Origin: Galerina marginata
Taxonomy: Eukaryota; Basidiomycota; Agaricomycetes; Agaricales; Galerinaceae
NCBI GenBank assembly: GCA_023014335.1
Contig: JAECYW010000002.1
Coordinates: forward strand, 2,480,001-2,544,000
Direction of reading: 5' to 3'
DNA: 64,000 nucleotides
Part shown: positions 1 to 9,836 of the stretch, piece by piece
How the letters are laid out: every line of letters begins with the position of its first letter
Numbering within the stretch: position 1 is the first letter of the stretch
Program-made: the position numbers and the translations under genes
Notes under the pieces: model-generated
The model's input: the letters and a program-made list of their open reading frames with translations, nothing else
Database searches by the model: none
Told to the model about the DNA's origin: nothing

Positions 1-950
1 GGTTCACGATAGTTTTGACATAGCGTTCTGCCAGCAAGGTTAGTTATCGAAGACAAATTAGAGATATCCAATTGACGAACGATAGGAGGCGATAATCCGA
101 GGGTCGGTATAGAAAACATCGTGTGTATTCCCTGCGCCGGCAATCCAGTTAATGTAGAGTTCAGATCCCTATGCGAGGGTCAAATATTAGACACATTATA
201 TCGGCCAAAAAAATAACTTACACCGTAACCCACCCTGGGAGGTTAGAATATATGAGAAACCAGTGACTCAGCGCTACTCTAGCGGCCTACCAGTTGTTGG
301 TAAAGGTGAGGATGACCTTTATGCCGTATTGTGAAGCTGTGTTGACGACAAAGTCCAGCTTTTGAAGGCCTTGCGGGCCATCATTAAGAACCCATTCACT
401 AGAATTCCACACCTGCAGAGATTTGGCGTTATTAATCTTGCTATGACAGTGACAGAGTAGTGCTGAATACTTGATAGAAAGTCAGGCCTGATTTAAGGGC
501 TCCTGGTACTTCGGAGCTATTTAAGGCGTTAAAACCCTGAACCAGAAAATTGTCAGACAGTTCAAGTCTCTAGAAACTCATAAGGAATGAGGTTACCCAT
601 GTACGAAGGACCTTGATACCGGCGCCTTGCATTTCTTTGAAGGTAGCGTGGACATCAGCCGGGCTAGTCAGCAAGGGCATCCACTATATGCAGGTCAAAT
701 CAACATCGAACAAACGCCTCGATTGACAATGAGCTCACATAAGAATTCGCTCCGACGAATGCCTAGGATGTGGTCAGTAATCCGTCGAGAACAGTGTCAT
801 ACAAGTAGCAATTACGAATGGTTTTCCGTCCACTAGAAACTGGCCATTTTTTTGAGTCGCAAATCCCTTTGGCAGCGAGGGTTTGTGGCTTGACGACGCT
901 CCGGTGAGGTTGAGGAGTGCACAGAACAAAAATACTAGCATAGAACGCAT
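1..950 (-). CDS. Secreted endo-beta-1,4-mannanase, GH5 family (3' part outside window)
   Basis: Reads leftward from ATG at 948-950 and runs off the window. The N-terminus is a signal peptide (MRSMLVFLFCALLNLTGA). Six introns of about 50-60 bp can be placed. Joining the exons gives an uninterrupted GH5 N-terminal half: DGKPFAFVGANSYWMP, then GIKVLRTWGFN, then TFYQVWNSSEW, LDFVVNTASQYG, LTFTNNWVGYGG, NTHDVFYTDP and YVKTIVN at the window edge. This is the order seen in fungal mannanases of the GH5_7 type, which cut the backbone of mannans outside the cell during plant-cell-wall decay. The acid/base and nucleophile glutamates lie beyond the window, so activity cannot be judged. No CBM1 is seen at the N-terminus. 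Sure of the family, less of the exact substrate. Confidence 0.88.
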
Positions 951-1697
951 GGCGATTGAAATTTCACAAGCAACGGCTTTCCATGATTTTATAGAGTTTT
1001 TCTTAAATCCGTCTCGTATGAGAAATTTCTTCGGGATAATGTCGGTTCGCCCCCAAAGCTTTGCTTGGAGAGAGAAAAATACCGAGAAAGATACAACACA
1101 GTATGGGGCGATCATCTGATTCAGGTGCGCGTTGCGGAAAGAGCGTGTAAATTCTAAAAGCATGAAACCCACCCATGCCAGCGTCGATCGTGCAAGTACA
1201 GCCCGTACAGGCAAGTCCACAGACAGTGGCTTTAGAGAAGCAGCGCTTAAACCGCCCTTCCTACGTTTTGTCCAAACTTCTTGGCCATCGCTGGTTCAAG
1301 CGGACGCAAACGGATGGATCAACAATGTAATTTGAATGCAACGATCAACGGACCGTGGCAGGTTCGAATTCTGCCAGAGCGAGATTTCGAAATAATCGCA
1401 AGAAAGTGGTATGGTGCGCCTTACATTCCAGGTAAGGGCATACATTTCGTCGACACCTGGGGCAATCGCGAATAGAACGAGTGGGTGTCATTGAAGGTCA
1501 TCCATCGTCGTGGTTAGAGGGCGATTGAAGAGGGCGAATGAGGTAATTGAATTTGAAAGCGGAGGGACCAAGGAGGGACGCTGACTTGGAAGTTGATTAT
1601 AAGCGGATCCTCCGGGCCGGTGAGATGCGCTGAATTTTCACAGTATTCAGCTGTTTCTCGATCCCCCGGACATTCTCTAGAAAACTGGCATAAAACC
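951..1697. other. Gene-free divergent spacer between mannanase and IPI1
   Basis: About 750 bp separating the start codons of two divergent genes. Short open frames here resemble nothing. A perfect 5-bp stem around a GGTTCGAATT loop sits at about 1358-1376, but no full tRNA fold could be built around it (see rejected items). Confidence 0.6.
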
Positions 1698-4649
1698 ATG
1701 CCAAAAAGCTCCAAAAAGAAAAAAGACAAGGTTGCAGACTTCTCGGTTTGTCCCCTCAGTATTTTAAATAGCCATTCTTTTGATATCTGCTCTACGGACA
1801 GAAAGCAAAACTCAAGCTCGGGAAAGGGAAAGCACCTGCAACAAATGCTATAGATACCTCGTTCAAAGCACGATGTAAGTCATATTCTTTCAGGCTATAA
1901 AGAGCTGCTACTAATACAACAAATCAGCAATTGCTTTGCCCTCACAGAGCATCGCATTTGAGAAAGACACTTCGGAGCCGATTACAAGGAGGCAGTTGAC
2001 GTTCGGAGACCTCATATCTCACCTCAAACATTACAATGTCGGCACACGGAAGGGTATGTTCCCTCTATATCTTCATTTTCAGTTAGTGACACATTCTGCA
2101 GATGCCTTACTTGGTTTGCGAGAGTTGCTTGACGCGAATTGGGGACTTTTGGATTCATGCCTTGCTCCCCTTGTGAATGCCTTGGTACGGCTAATAGGCG
2201 ACGAGGTAAGTTAACGGACCAGCAATCATGATGAGTTCGCTCATGACAGTCCAGGATGCCAGTGTCCGCAAACAACTGCTATCATTTCTGGCGTGGATAC
2301 TACCTCGAATTCCCTTTGTACGCTTTCGCTTCACTGAAAAAAGTGCACTTTTTGACCAAGTACTTGGATCTACAGGAGGATCTTATTCCTCACTCCCCTC
2401 TACTGCTCCTATTCACTACCTCCGCACAAACGCACATTTTCCCGGAGATCAGGATTGACGCCGTACGGTTCCTTGACGTTTTACTGGAGTGCATCCCGGA
2501 GAGCGTGATTGCAGGATGGTGCGAAATGACAGACGGACATGGGAGTCGGGTTTTGGGAGGTTACCTTGGTATCCTCAATGCTGGAACCAAGTACGGAGAA
2601 ACTGAAGGTACTTCTCCTGTTTTTCCTCCTTGGCATTTGAAATCCACAGGACTGCCTTGCAGGGCCTCTGAAGGCGACATCAACAGCCAGTGTCGTATTG
2701 ACACCTGCAGTAGGTGTTTGTCAGGGAATCATGTGTCCTTGACAATAACTCTTTCTTTCTTAGTCTAAGCTTGTCGTCCTGCGGTCCCTTTCAACCTTCC
2801 TCCGCACGGCTCTATCTCCCGTCGGACAGCATTCCAAAGAAAGGAAGGTTGCCTCCTAATACGAATACGCCACTGGATGCGATTTTTATGAAAAATGCAT
2901 TCCCATCATCGCATGCGTACTTGTCCTTCGAGTCCCTCTTCAAAACCTCTGACCAGACGGGTAATGGAAATATAGTCTCTCGGAACTGGCAACCCGAAAT
3001 GTCAGCAGATGATGAATTGGGAGATATCTTCATTCAGGATTTCCCTTTGCTTAAGTTCCTTCGGCGATGCTTGGACATTGCACGACCTGGCGACTTCACA
3101 AAGTTTTTCAGGAGCAAAGACAACCATTCACAACTCCTCACTGGCCAACGTCGATTTTGTGGCGGTAAATATTAGTCACCCTACTTCCATTATCATAATG
3201 CTGACTCGGCACCACGTAGCATCTTGCCGGGACACTACATTCGACGATCATCGAAACCTATCTCGACTGCGCGCCTTCTGTGTTCTCGCCCGGTTCAAGT
3301 CCGCCAGAAACAGAAGTCCAACTCATCTTGACTATCGCGCAGCTTGCTCAGGGTTTATATCACGTTATCCTTGAGTCACCGGAAAATGTGGGTTTATAAA
3401 GTAAATTCTTTGCCGCTCACGAGTTCATCGAAATGTAGATCGACAATGAACACGTCGAACACTTGGAAAGTATCGTGAACTATATGTCACCATATTTTCC
3501 CGCGTCTACAAGAGACGGCAAGGTATCTCCCGGCCCTCTTACACGTCAGGACATTCGCTGATCACTAATGGTACACAGCTTGAGCAAGCCTACGAGGAGT
3601 TCAACCTCATTTTCTGCGAGCTAACTTCCCTAGCGGTGAATGCTTCTCAAAGCGGCTCTTCACGCTCCCATCAAAAGCGGAAGGCCCGGGGTCGCACCAC
3701 CGCTACTCAGCTGAGCGGCTCCAGGGCGAAAGCATCAATCCAGACTGAACGAGTGACACAATACATCACCCGTCGACTTCGCGGTGAGGCAGCTTCTTCG
3801 GACCACATCGGCGTTGCGATCAACCCCACGGCCTACCGCGCTCTGTTGCCCACCATCTGGGCGCTGATCAGCAGTGGTGGCGCCAAAGCGGAGGAAGCAA
3901 ACGAGGTGATTTATGCGACGCTCGACCACGCGCTGAAGGTGTCGTCCAAGTCCGCGTGCAAGCGGCTGACGGTCGAGTTTGTTGGTCGACTCGTGTTGGT
4001 ACGTCGCGGTAGCATTACAGGTGTAAAAAATAATAGGCATGCTGATTACGTTCTGTTCGCGTCTAGTTGGGTCTGGAGCCGCATTATCTTGGTGGTGTAT
4101 TGGACTTGGACAAAAACCCTGCCGTGAAGGCGAAATTTGATGCATGGGTATTGCATTTGCCTCAAGTGGTCTGGGAGCTTGGCAGTGCCAACTTGCCTAG
4201 CACCGAAGTGAGTGTGTCCACGCCTATAACCGAATATCCGCTAATGCGCAACATTCCCCAGACTATTCTAAGGGTCGTTCTCCGCGTCCTCCAACGACAG
4301 TCGAAAACAGCACGATCAGAGGTATGTGCCACAGGTAATCGTCATCGTAAAGCCACCCTTCTGACACGAGCACATGGAGACTGCGGCTTCGTTTCAATCA
4401 AGGCTCGTTCCATATTTCTATATCGACCATCCAAACCGCGGACCTCTGTCTGGGCCTTACAAAAAGCTGCCCCCTTCTTCAGGATCAAAAATACGTATCC
4501 TCGTACTGGATGTGGCTGCCACAGTTTTGGATTTGGGGAGACAAGACGGGCTGGAGTTTGAGAGCCTCTCTCGAGCAGTCGGATTAGCAGTCGCCGGAGA
4601 AGATGAGGAGAGCTATTGGTCGCATGTATCCACCAGTCCGTTTCATTAA
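1698..4649 (+). CDS. IPI1: Pre-rRNA-processing protein IPI1 (TEX10 family)
   Basis: Subunit of the Rix1 complex that works on late nucleolar/nucleoplasmic pre-60S particles. The start ATG opens a Lys-rich N-terminus (MPKSSKKKKDK) followed by KLGKGK, then the helical repeat core: HLKHYNVGTRK, DALLGLRELLDANW, SVRKQLLSFLAWILPR, HIFPEIRIDAVRFLDV. Later exons read SKLVVLRSLSTFLRTALS, ETYLDCAPSVFSP and the C-terminal LVPYFYIDHPNRGPLSGP. About a dozen introns, roughly 750 residues, as usual for basidiomycete IPI1. The reading frame is clean except between 2836 and 3150, where it steps +1 twice with no intron that fits; these look like single-base errors because the flanking exons are well conserved. 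Ends at TAA 4647-4649. Confidence 0.85.
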
Positions 4650-5139
4650 TAAACTATAAACTTTTTGCAGTAGGCGACGAGAATGCCAACTCTGTGCCCT
4701 TTGGGCCTGAAACTGACATGATCTTTCATGAAACACGAGAAGCGGGGAAGACATCGAGATTTGCTTCATTTCATCGAAAATAATGACCTTGACCGACTTG
4801 CGGAGCAAGGGTGCAAAAACTATGTAAAAAAGCATACGGATACATGACCAAAGCAAGTACTGTAGGTGACGAGCAAGCTCGATTCTGATGATATCAAGTT
4901 AAGTATAAAAAAGGATATAATGAGACAAGCAGCGATGGATGCAAACAACCTTGTTTCCAGCCTTTTCGGTGTCGGATTGGCTTGCAAGGAGACGGAAAAG
5001 GGGATGAGAGACGCCGCAGGCGCCGCATATCGCCGACCGGATATAGCGAAATATAGTCATAAAAAAAGAGGGACCCAGTCAAATTGATTCACTGGATCAA
5101 ATGGAAGGAGGGTGAGGTGTGGAGTGGGGAACGGGGTTA
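4650..5139. other. Gene-free convergent spacer
   Basis: About 490 bp between the stop codons of IPI1 and the DPBB gene; holds both 3' untranslated regions. A 73-codon open frame at 4866-5087 shows no recognisable motif and no gene-like intron context. I see nothing else. Confidence 0.5.
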
Positions 5140-6023
5140 CTAGTCCCACGTCCAGGTCATGCCTGAAATACGTCCAAGGGCAGGGTCTGCGATTTTGTTG
5201 AAGGCAGCTGGGGAGAAGTCGAGATCCGTGATGGCGCAAGCTGCACAACGGTCAGTGAGAGCGACTTGGACACTCTTGCCCTGGTCTACAACAGAGTAAA
5301 TTGCTATAAATAGGAGCAAAATGACATCAAAGGCGCGACGTACATGTCGCTGTAACAGTCCTGCCACAGATGGGGTTGTTGTTAGGATTTCCACCTGCGT
5401 AACCGCTAAGATGAGGCGGTGCCAAAAAAAAAGGTAAACATTTGATGGCTGGGCAAAGGTTACGACCTACGGGAAGCTGTCGAAAAGAAGATGAGACACG
5501 GCGGCGATGTGCTGGCCGTCGTTGTTCGTGATGCCGCAGGCTCCCAGACCAGCTAGAAAATATGAGGCGGGGCAATTGGAAAAAGTACAAGGAGTAACGA
5601 ACTTCCGTAGAAAGTGCCTTGACCGGTTTGGGTACCAACCATGAAGCTGGGCAGGTTGGCTCCACCAGCTGGCGAAGAGCCCGATGACTTCTTGGTAGTC
5701 GGAACGGGAGGGGGTGGGGCAACATGGGTGGTTGCGGGGGCCCGGGCCGGGGTCGGGGTCGCTTTTTTCGTAGTCGGGTGGGGTGTTGAATGGACTACGG
5801 AAGAAGAGGTCGGGCCCTGGACGGACGAGGAGCGCTGTTTGCAGCGCTTCGAGTTCTGACGCTTCCTGAGGGCTAAAACGGGGACGTCTAGGGGAGCGGG
5901 AGCGGCTACGCGGGCAGCAATGGCGTGGTGGTGGTGGGCATGCCTGGCGGCGAGGGGGGTTGCGAGGGCGGTGGCAGAGGCGACGAGGGAGAGGAGAAGA
6001 ACGAGAGATTTTGCAAAGGACAT
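5140..6023 (-). CDS. Secreted double-psi beta-barrel (RlpA/loosenin-like) protein
   Basis: ATG at 6021-6023 opens a signal peptide (MSFAKSLVLLLSLVASATA), followed by a His-rich stretch (RHAHHHHAIAA) and a long Ser/Thr/Pro/Ala linker that ends near SPAGGANLPS. The C-terminal domain of about 110 residues has the hallmarks of small fungal DPBB proteins: GQGTFYG, GLGACGITNNDG, IAAVSHLLFDSFPGY, NPNNNPICG, VQVALTDRCAACAITDLD and FNKIADPALGRI. Four conserved cysteines are present. Three introns can be placed; the middle acceptor is at CATCTTAG, which restores the PGYAGGNP reading. Related proteins (loosenins, expansin-like) bind or loosen cell-wall polysaccharide without known hydrolysis. The linker suggests O-mannosylation or wall tethering (inference). 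Confidence 0.85.
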
Positions 6024-6168
6024 GACGAAGCCAAAGGAATGAAAGCAAACTCGAGCCTTATAAAATAGAAAGAGCCAGGGGAACGAGGAGGGAAGGACGC
6101 AAACCAAATCTCCGTTGTTGGGGTCTGTTTGGTCGCCACGTGCATCTCATAATATATTCGCATTTCTA

Positions 6169-7511
6169 TCATATATCATGGGCAGCGTACATCTTCACCA
6201 GCCCCGTGCTCGCCACTCCCGCAAGACTCTTTCCATACGCGTCAATCTGCCCCAGCAGCAGCAGGCTCTCAAGGCGACTCGGCTCAGCTGGGATCTTGAA
6301 CAGCCGCGACACATCCTCCTCGGGCAGCGGCGCAAGCCCTTGTGCAACCCTTGTCTGGTTCTCCTCCTTTCGTTTCGCGATGTAGTTCTCCGCCTTGGCT
6401 CGTTCGCGCGCGATTTGTCTGCTTAGATACGACAGATTACCTTCTTCTGTTCTATAGTTGTCCACAGCTTCGACGATTTGCTCCAAATTCCGTGTCACCC
6501 CTCCTGTTCCGAGATCAAGCACCGAGAACGACGGGCCTATTCCTGTCCCTCCAGTGCTGCCTTCAGCGGCGCTTGAAAGGCGTCCGTTGCTCGAGTCTGT
6601 CATTGTTCCGAGGAACGCACTCAGCAGCGCGTTCGTTCGGATTTTGAGTGGCACTTCTTCGAGGATCGATGAAAACGTTAGACGATGGCTCATCAGACTG
6701 GTTCGAGTCAATTAGCCCCGTGCCACAGTATCACTAAACCTTCCTCACCTCGATGTGCTAAAGTTTGATTTTTTGTACGCATCCAGAAACGCGGCCGTCA
6801 ATCGGTACGCTCGGAACGATGCATTTCCTCGTGCTGTTTGTGATAGATCTGCAGATGGTGAAATTTTTAGCCTCGACCCCATGTGCCAAGGTGGAACGTG
6901 CCAACCATGAACAATGACGATACCCCCGTGTCGAAGCTTATCTTGATGAATAGCCTGTGTATCCACCAATGTTTGGTTGAAAAATGCGCCCAGAGTTGTG
7001 GCTTGATAGAAACCAATAACGCTGTCATCTGCCTGCACCTCCTTCAAAGAACGGAGCATAGCGGCCTGGTGTCGTGCTACAACTTGGTTAGCATCTTGCC
7101 AGATGAAAAGATTCCATATATACCACTAGACTTTGCAGACTTGTCATCCTCGTCGCCAGCATGGTGGGGTAAGGGGAAAGAGTTGGAGACTTCGAGGATC
7201 CCATCGAGATCGAGACCTAACAATAACCCATGGGCAGTTGAGGATGGAGCCTCCCGTGCGTGTTTAATGATTTTAGTTACGACCTGCGGAGCCATTTCGG
7301 AATGTCAGAATGCCAAAGCCATCTACACGCCATATGCGAAACATACCAATCCATCGAGTTGGACGCAATTAAGTGGAATGTCGGCTTCAATGTCGATAAC
7401 TTTGGCCATAGATGCCGGAATGGCCTCGTAGGTAGGTGCTGGAGCCGCGGACACAGAGGGAGCAGCTGGAAGCGATGCCGCAAGGGCAGCGGCCATGGAT
7501 GTTGCAGCCAT
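6169..7511 (-). CDS. EIF3H: Eukaryotic translation initiation factor 3 subunit H
   Basis: MPN-fold, non-catalytic subunit of the eIF3 complex that loads mRNA on the 40S subunit. ATG at 7509-7511 begins MAATSMAAALAAS with an Ala-rich leader. Conserved blocks in order: VQLDGLVVTKIIKHARE, GLLLGLDLDGILEVSNSFP, MLRSLKEVQADDSVIGFYQ, TTLGAFFNQTLVDTQ, GIVIVHDLSQTARGN, TAAFLDAYKKSNF, LTFSSILEEVPLKIRTN, then a C-terminal coiled region ending KMYAAHDI. The JAMM zinc residues are absent, as expected. Introns are short and canonical and no frame break was found. It shares a 317 bp divergent promoter region with the metal transporter at 7829. Confidence 0.93.
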
Positions 7512-7828
7512 TTTGTGGATAGGTTGAGGACAAGAGAGCTTCCCTATGATCACCCAGGACAAAAACGACAAGCCCTTGCAAAATAGAGGCAAATAAAATG
7601 AAGCACCCGATTTTATTATCGACGCGATTTCGCTCTCACTGCTCAGGCTTATATTTGTTATTTGGAATAAAAGAGACGCCTGAGTATGCAGCTCAGAAAC
7701 AAAATGTCGCAATACGTGCACTTGACTTGAGTCACGGAAAAAAACAAGGAGTGCTTATAAATCAGACGACCTCCAAGGACCGAAAGTGGCATACCCTCTG
7801 TCAGTTGCGTCCCTCTTCTCCGTCCACC
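7512..7828. promoter_or_regulatory. Divergent promoter region, EIF3H / CDF transporter
   Basis: 317 bp between two head-to-head start codons. No TATA or repeated operator stands out; a pyrimidine-rich stretch (CCCTCTTCTCCGTCC) lies directly upstream of the + strand ATG, typical of fungal core promoters. Confidence 0.45.
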
Positions 7829-9759
7829 ATGGCAATGTCGCGCTCTGCACGAATAACCCTTCTGCTGGTCATTGATCTCGCCTTCTTTTTCGTCGAACTT
7901 ATTGTCGGTAAGCATATATCATCTCGCTCTTCCATCACTGCGCCAACCACACCCATCCTCTCCGAACCGTCGATCTCATGCATTTCCCCAGGTTACGCGG
8001 TCGGCTCCCTCGCTCTCATCGCTGACAGCTTTCATATGCTCAAGTACGTGGTTGTCGTCCTCCTCGACCCGGGTCACTCGCTTACCTCCCCTTCAACACC
8101 TGCCGGTGCACAGTGATGTCATGAGCTTGATCGTGGCTCTATACGCAATCAAGGTATGTCTCCCGTTCATTGGGTTCATAGTCTTTCTGACCCCATTTTG
8201 AATAGCTTACAAAAGGAACTTCTTCTTCTGACTCACGATATTCATATGGGTGGCACAGGGCAGAAATTCCTCGCGGCACTCGTCAACGGCGTCTTCCTTC
8301 TTGCCCTCTGTTTCTCCATATCGTTAGAAGCGATAGGTCGATTCTTTACGACACCGGGTAAGTAGCTTAATTTTCGCCGGAACGACACATTCATTGACGG
8401 GCCCCTTACAGACATATCAAACCCTAAACTTGTTGTCATCGTTGGCTCTTTTGGACTGGCCTCCAATATCGTTGGATTGTTCTTATTTCATGGTATGCCT
8501 GCCAAGTCGCTGAAATGGAGTTAGTTTAATTTTAATTCGTCTTCCCTTAGAACATGGTCACGATCACCCGCCTGCACCCAAGCCTTCGCATTCCTCTTCT
8601 AGTTCTAGCGTTATCGCCTCTGGGAGCGTCGACAATTTAGATGCTGGACAAGTAACTCCAAGACAGAAACAATCTATTCCTGGCCGGGGCCGATCCAACT
8701 CTCAGTCGCATGTGTCCAACGTCGCATACTCTCCCTCGGATTCCTTCTCGTCTCTTTATGGTCATCCCGCCGCAACACGCGCATCCCTTGTGCAAACAGC
8801 ATACGATATAGCAGCCCGATCGCCTTCGCCGACACGGCGTGACAGTGTTGGCCACCGCCCCACATTTGATGGCACCACTCCAGCTTCTCTTTCCGCTCAG
8901 CCTGTACCAAATACCCCAAGCGTCATCGCAGAGTCTCCAGATGAATATTTGGGTGAAGAGACGCCCCTTCTTCAGAACAACGTTGCCAAAAGCGAAAATG
9001 GTCATGGCCACCACGGACATGCTCACGGGTCAATGAACATGCACGCTCTCCTGCTTCACGTATTTGGTGATGCCCTAGGAAATGTTGGCGTCATCGCTAC
9101 AGGCCTTATCATCTGGCTGACGACTTGGAAGTACAAGTATTATTGTGATCCAGTAATCAGTTTGGTGATCACCGTGATCATCTTCTCTAGCGCTTTGCCT
9201 CTAGGTACGTGAACTGGATCAGGATCGAGCTATTTCTGACCTCGTGTGTTTAAAGTTCGAAGCACGTCTTTCATTCTTCTGCAAGGAGTTCCTCCGACAA
9301 TTGACTTGGATGAGGTAAAAGACGCCATCCTCAGCGTCGATGGTGTGCTTTCTCTGCACGAATTGCATGTCTGGCAACTGTCAGAGAGTAAGATAGTCGC
9401 CTCTGTCCATGTTCTTGCTTCTCGGAATCACGATTTCATGCCCATCGCTGTGAAAATACGGGAAGTGCTCCATCACTTTGGAATTCATTCTTGTACTATC
9501 CAGCCTGAGTATTATCATCCGAGCACCGCAATTCCTGACGAACACCTCAAGGTAGTCTCCCATTTTTATTAGTCTGAACCTGCGCGCTCATTACCATCTT
9601 ATTAGACAACTGGAGATACGTCATGCCTTATTTTATGTCCAGCAGATAAATCCTGTGATCCTTCCGAAAATTCTTGTTGCCGTAAGTAATCTACAATCTC
9701 ATTATTCATTCACGTCTAATTATCTTTGACATTCAGCACCGCCATCAGTTGACGTCTGA
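7829..9759 (+). CDS. ZRC1: Zinc/cobalt transporter, cation diffusion facilitator family
   Basis: Vacuolar-type CDF exporter that swaps cytosolic Zn2+/Co2+ for protons. Start ATG 7829. Six membrane segments are visible: TM1 ITLLLVIDLAFFFVELIV; TM2 with ADSFHMLNDVMSL, the HxxxD metal site; TM3 and TM4 around EILAALVNGVFLLA and VGSFGLASNIVGLFLF; TM5 with HVFGDALGNVGV, the second HxxxD site; TM6 DPVISLVITVIIF. A Ser/Pro-rich cytosolic loop of about 170 residues separates TM4 and TM5, bounded by His-rich HGHDHPP and GHGHHGHAHG. The C-terminal cytosolic domain holds LSLHELHVWQLSESK. The tail ends Cys-rich (NSCCPPPSVDV). One +1 frame break at 8269-8270 (CC for C) splits RAEI from LAALVNG; probably a base-call error. 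Which metal is carried cannot be told. Confidence 0.9.
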
Positions 9760-9836
9760 TGTCCAAATTATGTCGGAAAAAATATCTTCTGTATCTACCA
9801 TTCCAATCAATCGCATGTATTTACAATTCTATTTAA

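Noticed and set aside
1286..1400. Possible tRNA gene: GGCAG-GTTCGAATT-CTGCC looks like a T arm with B box, and TGGTTCAAGCGG like an A box
   Set aside because: The acceptor stem pairs only in part (TCGCT/AGCGA) with wrong spacing to the A box, and no anticodon stem-loop could be folded in between.
4866..5087. 73-codon open frame between IPI1 and the DPBB gene
   Set aside because: No motif, weak codon pattern, lies in a convergent 3' spacer.
5641..5859. Plus-strand Gly/Val-rich frame opposite the DPBB linker
   Set aside because: It is the complement of the Ser/Thr/Pro-coding linker, a known source of false frames.
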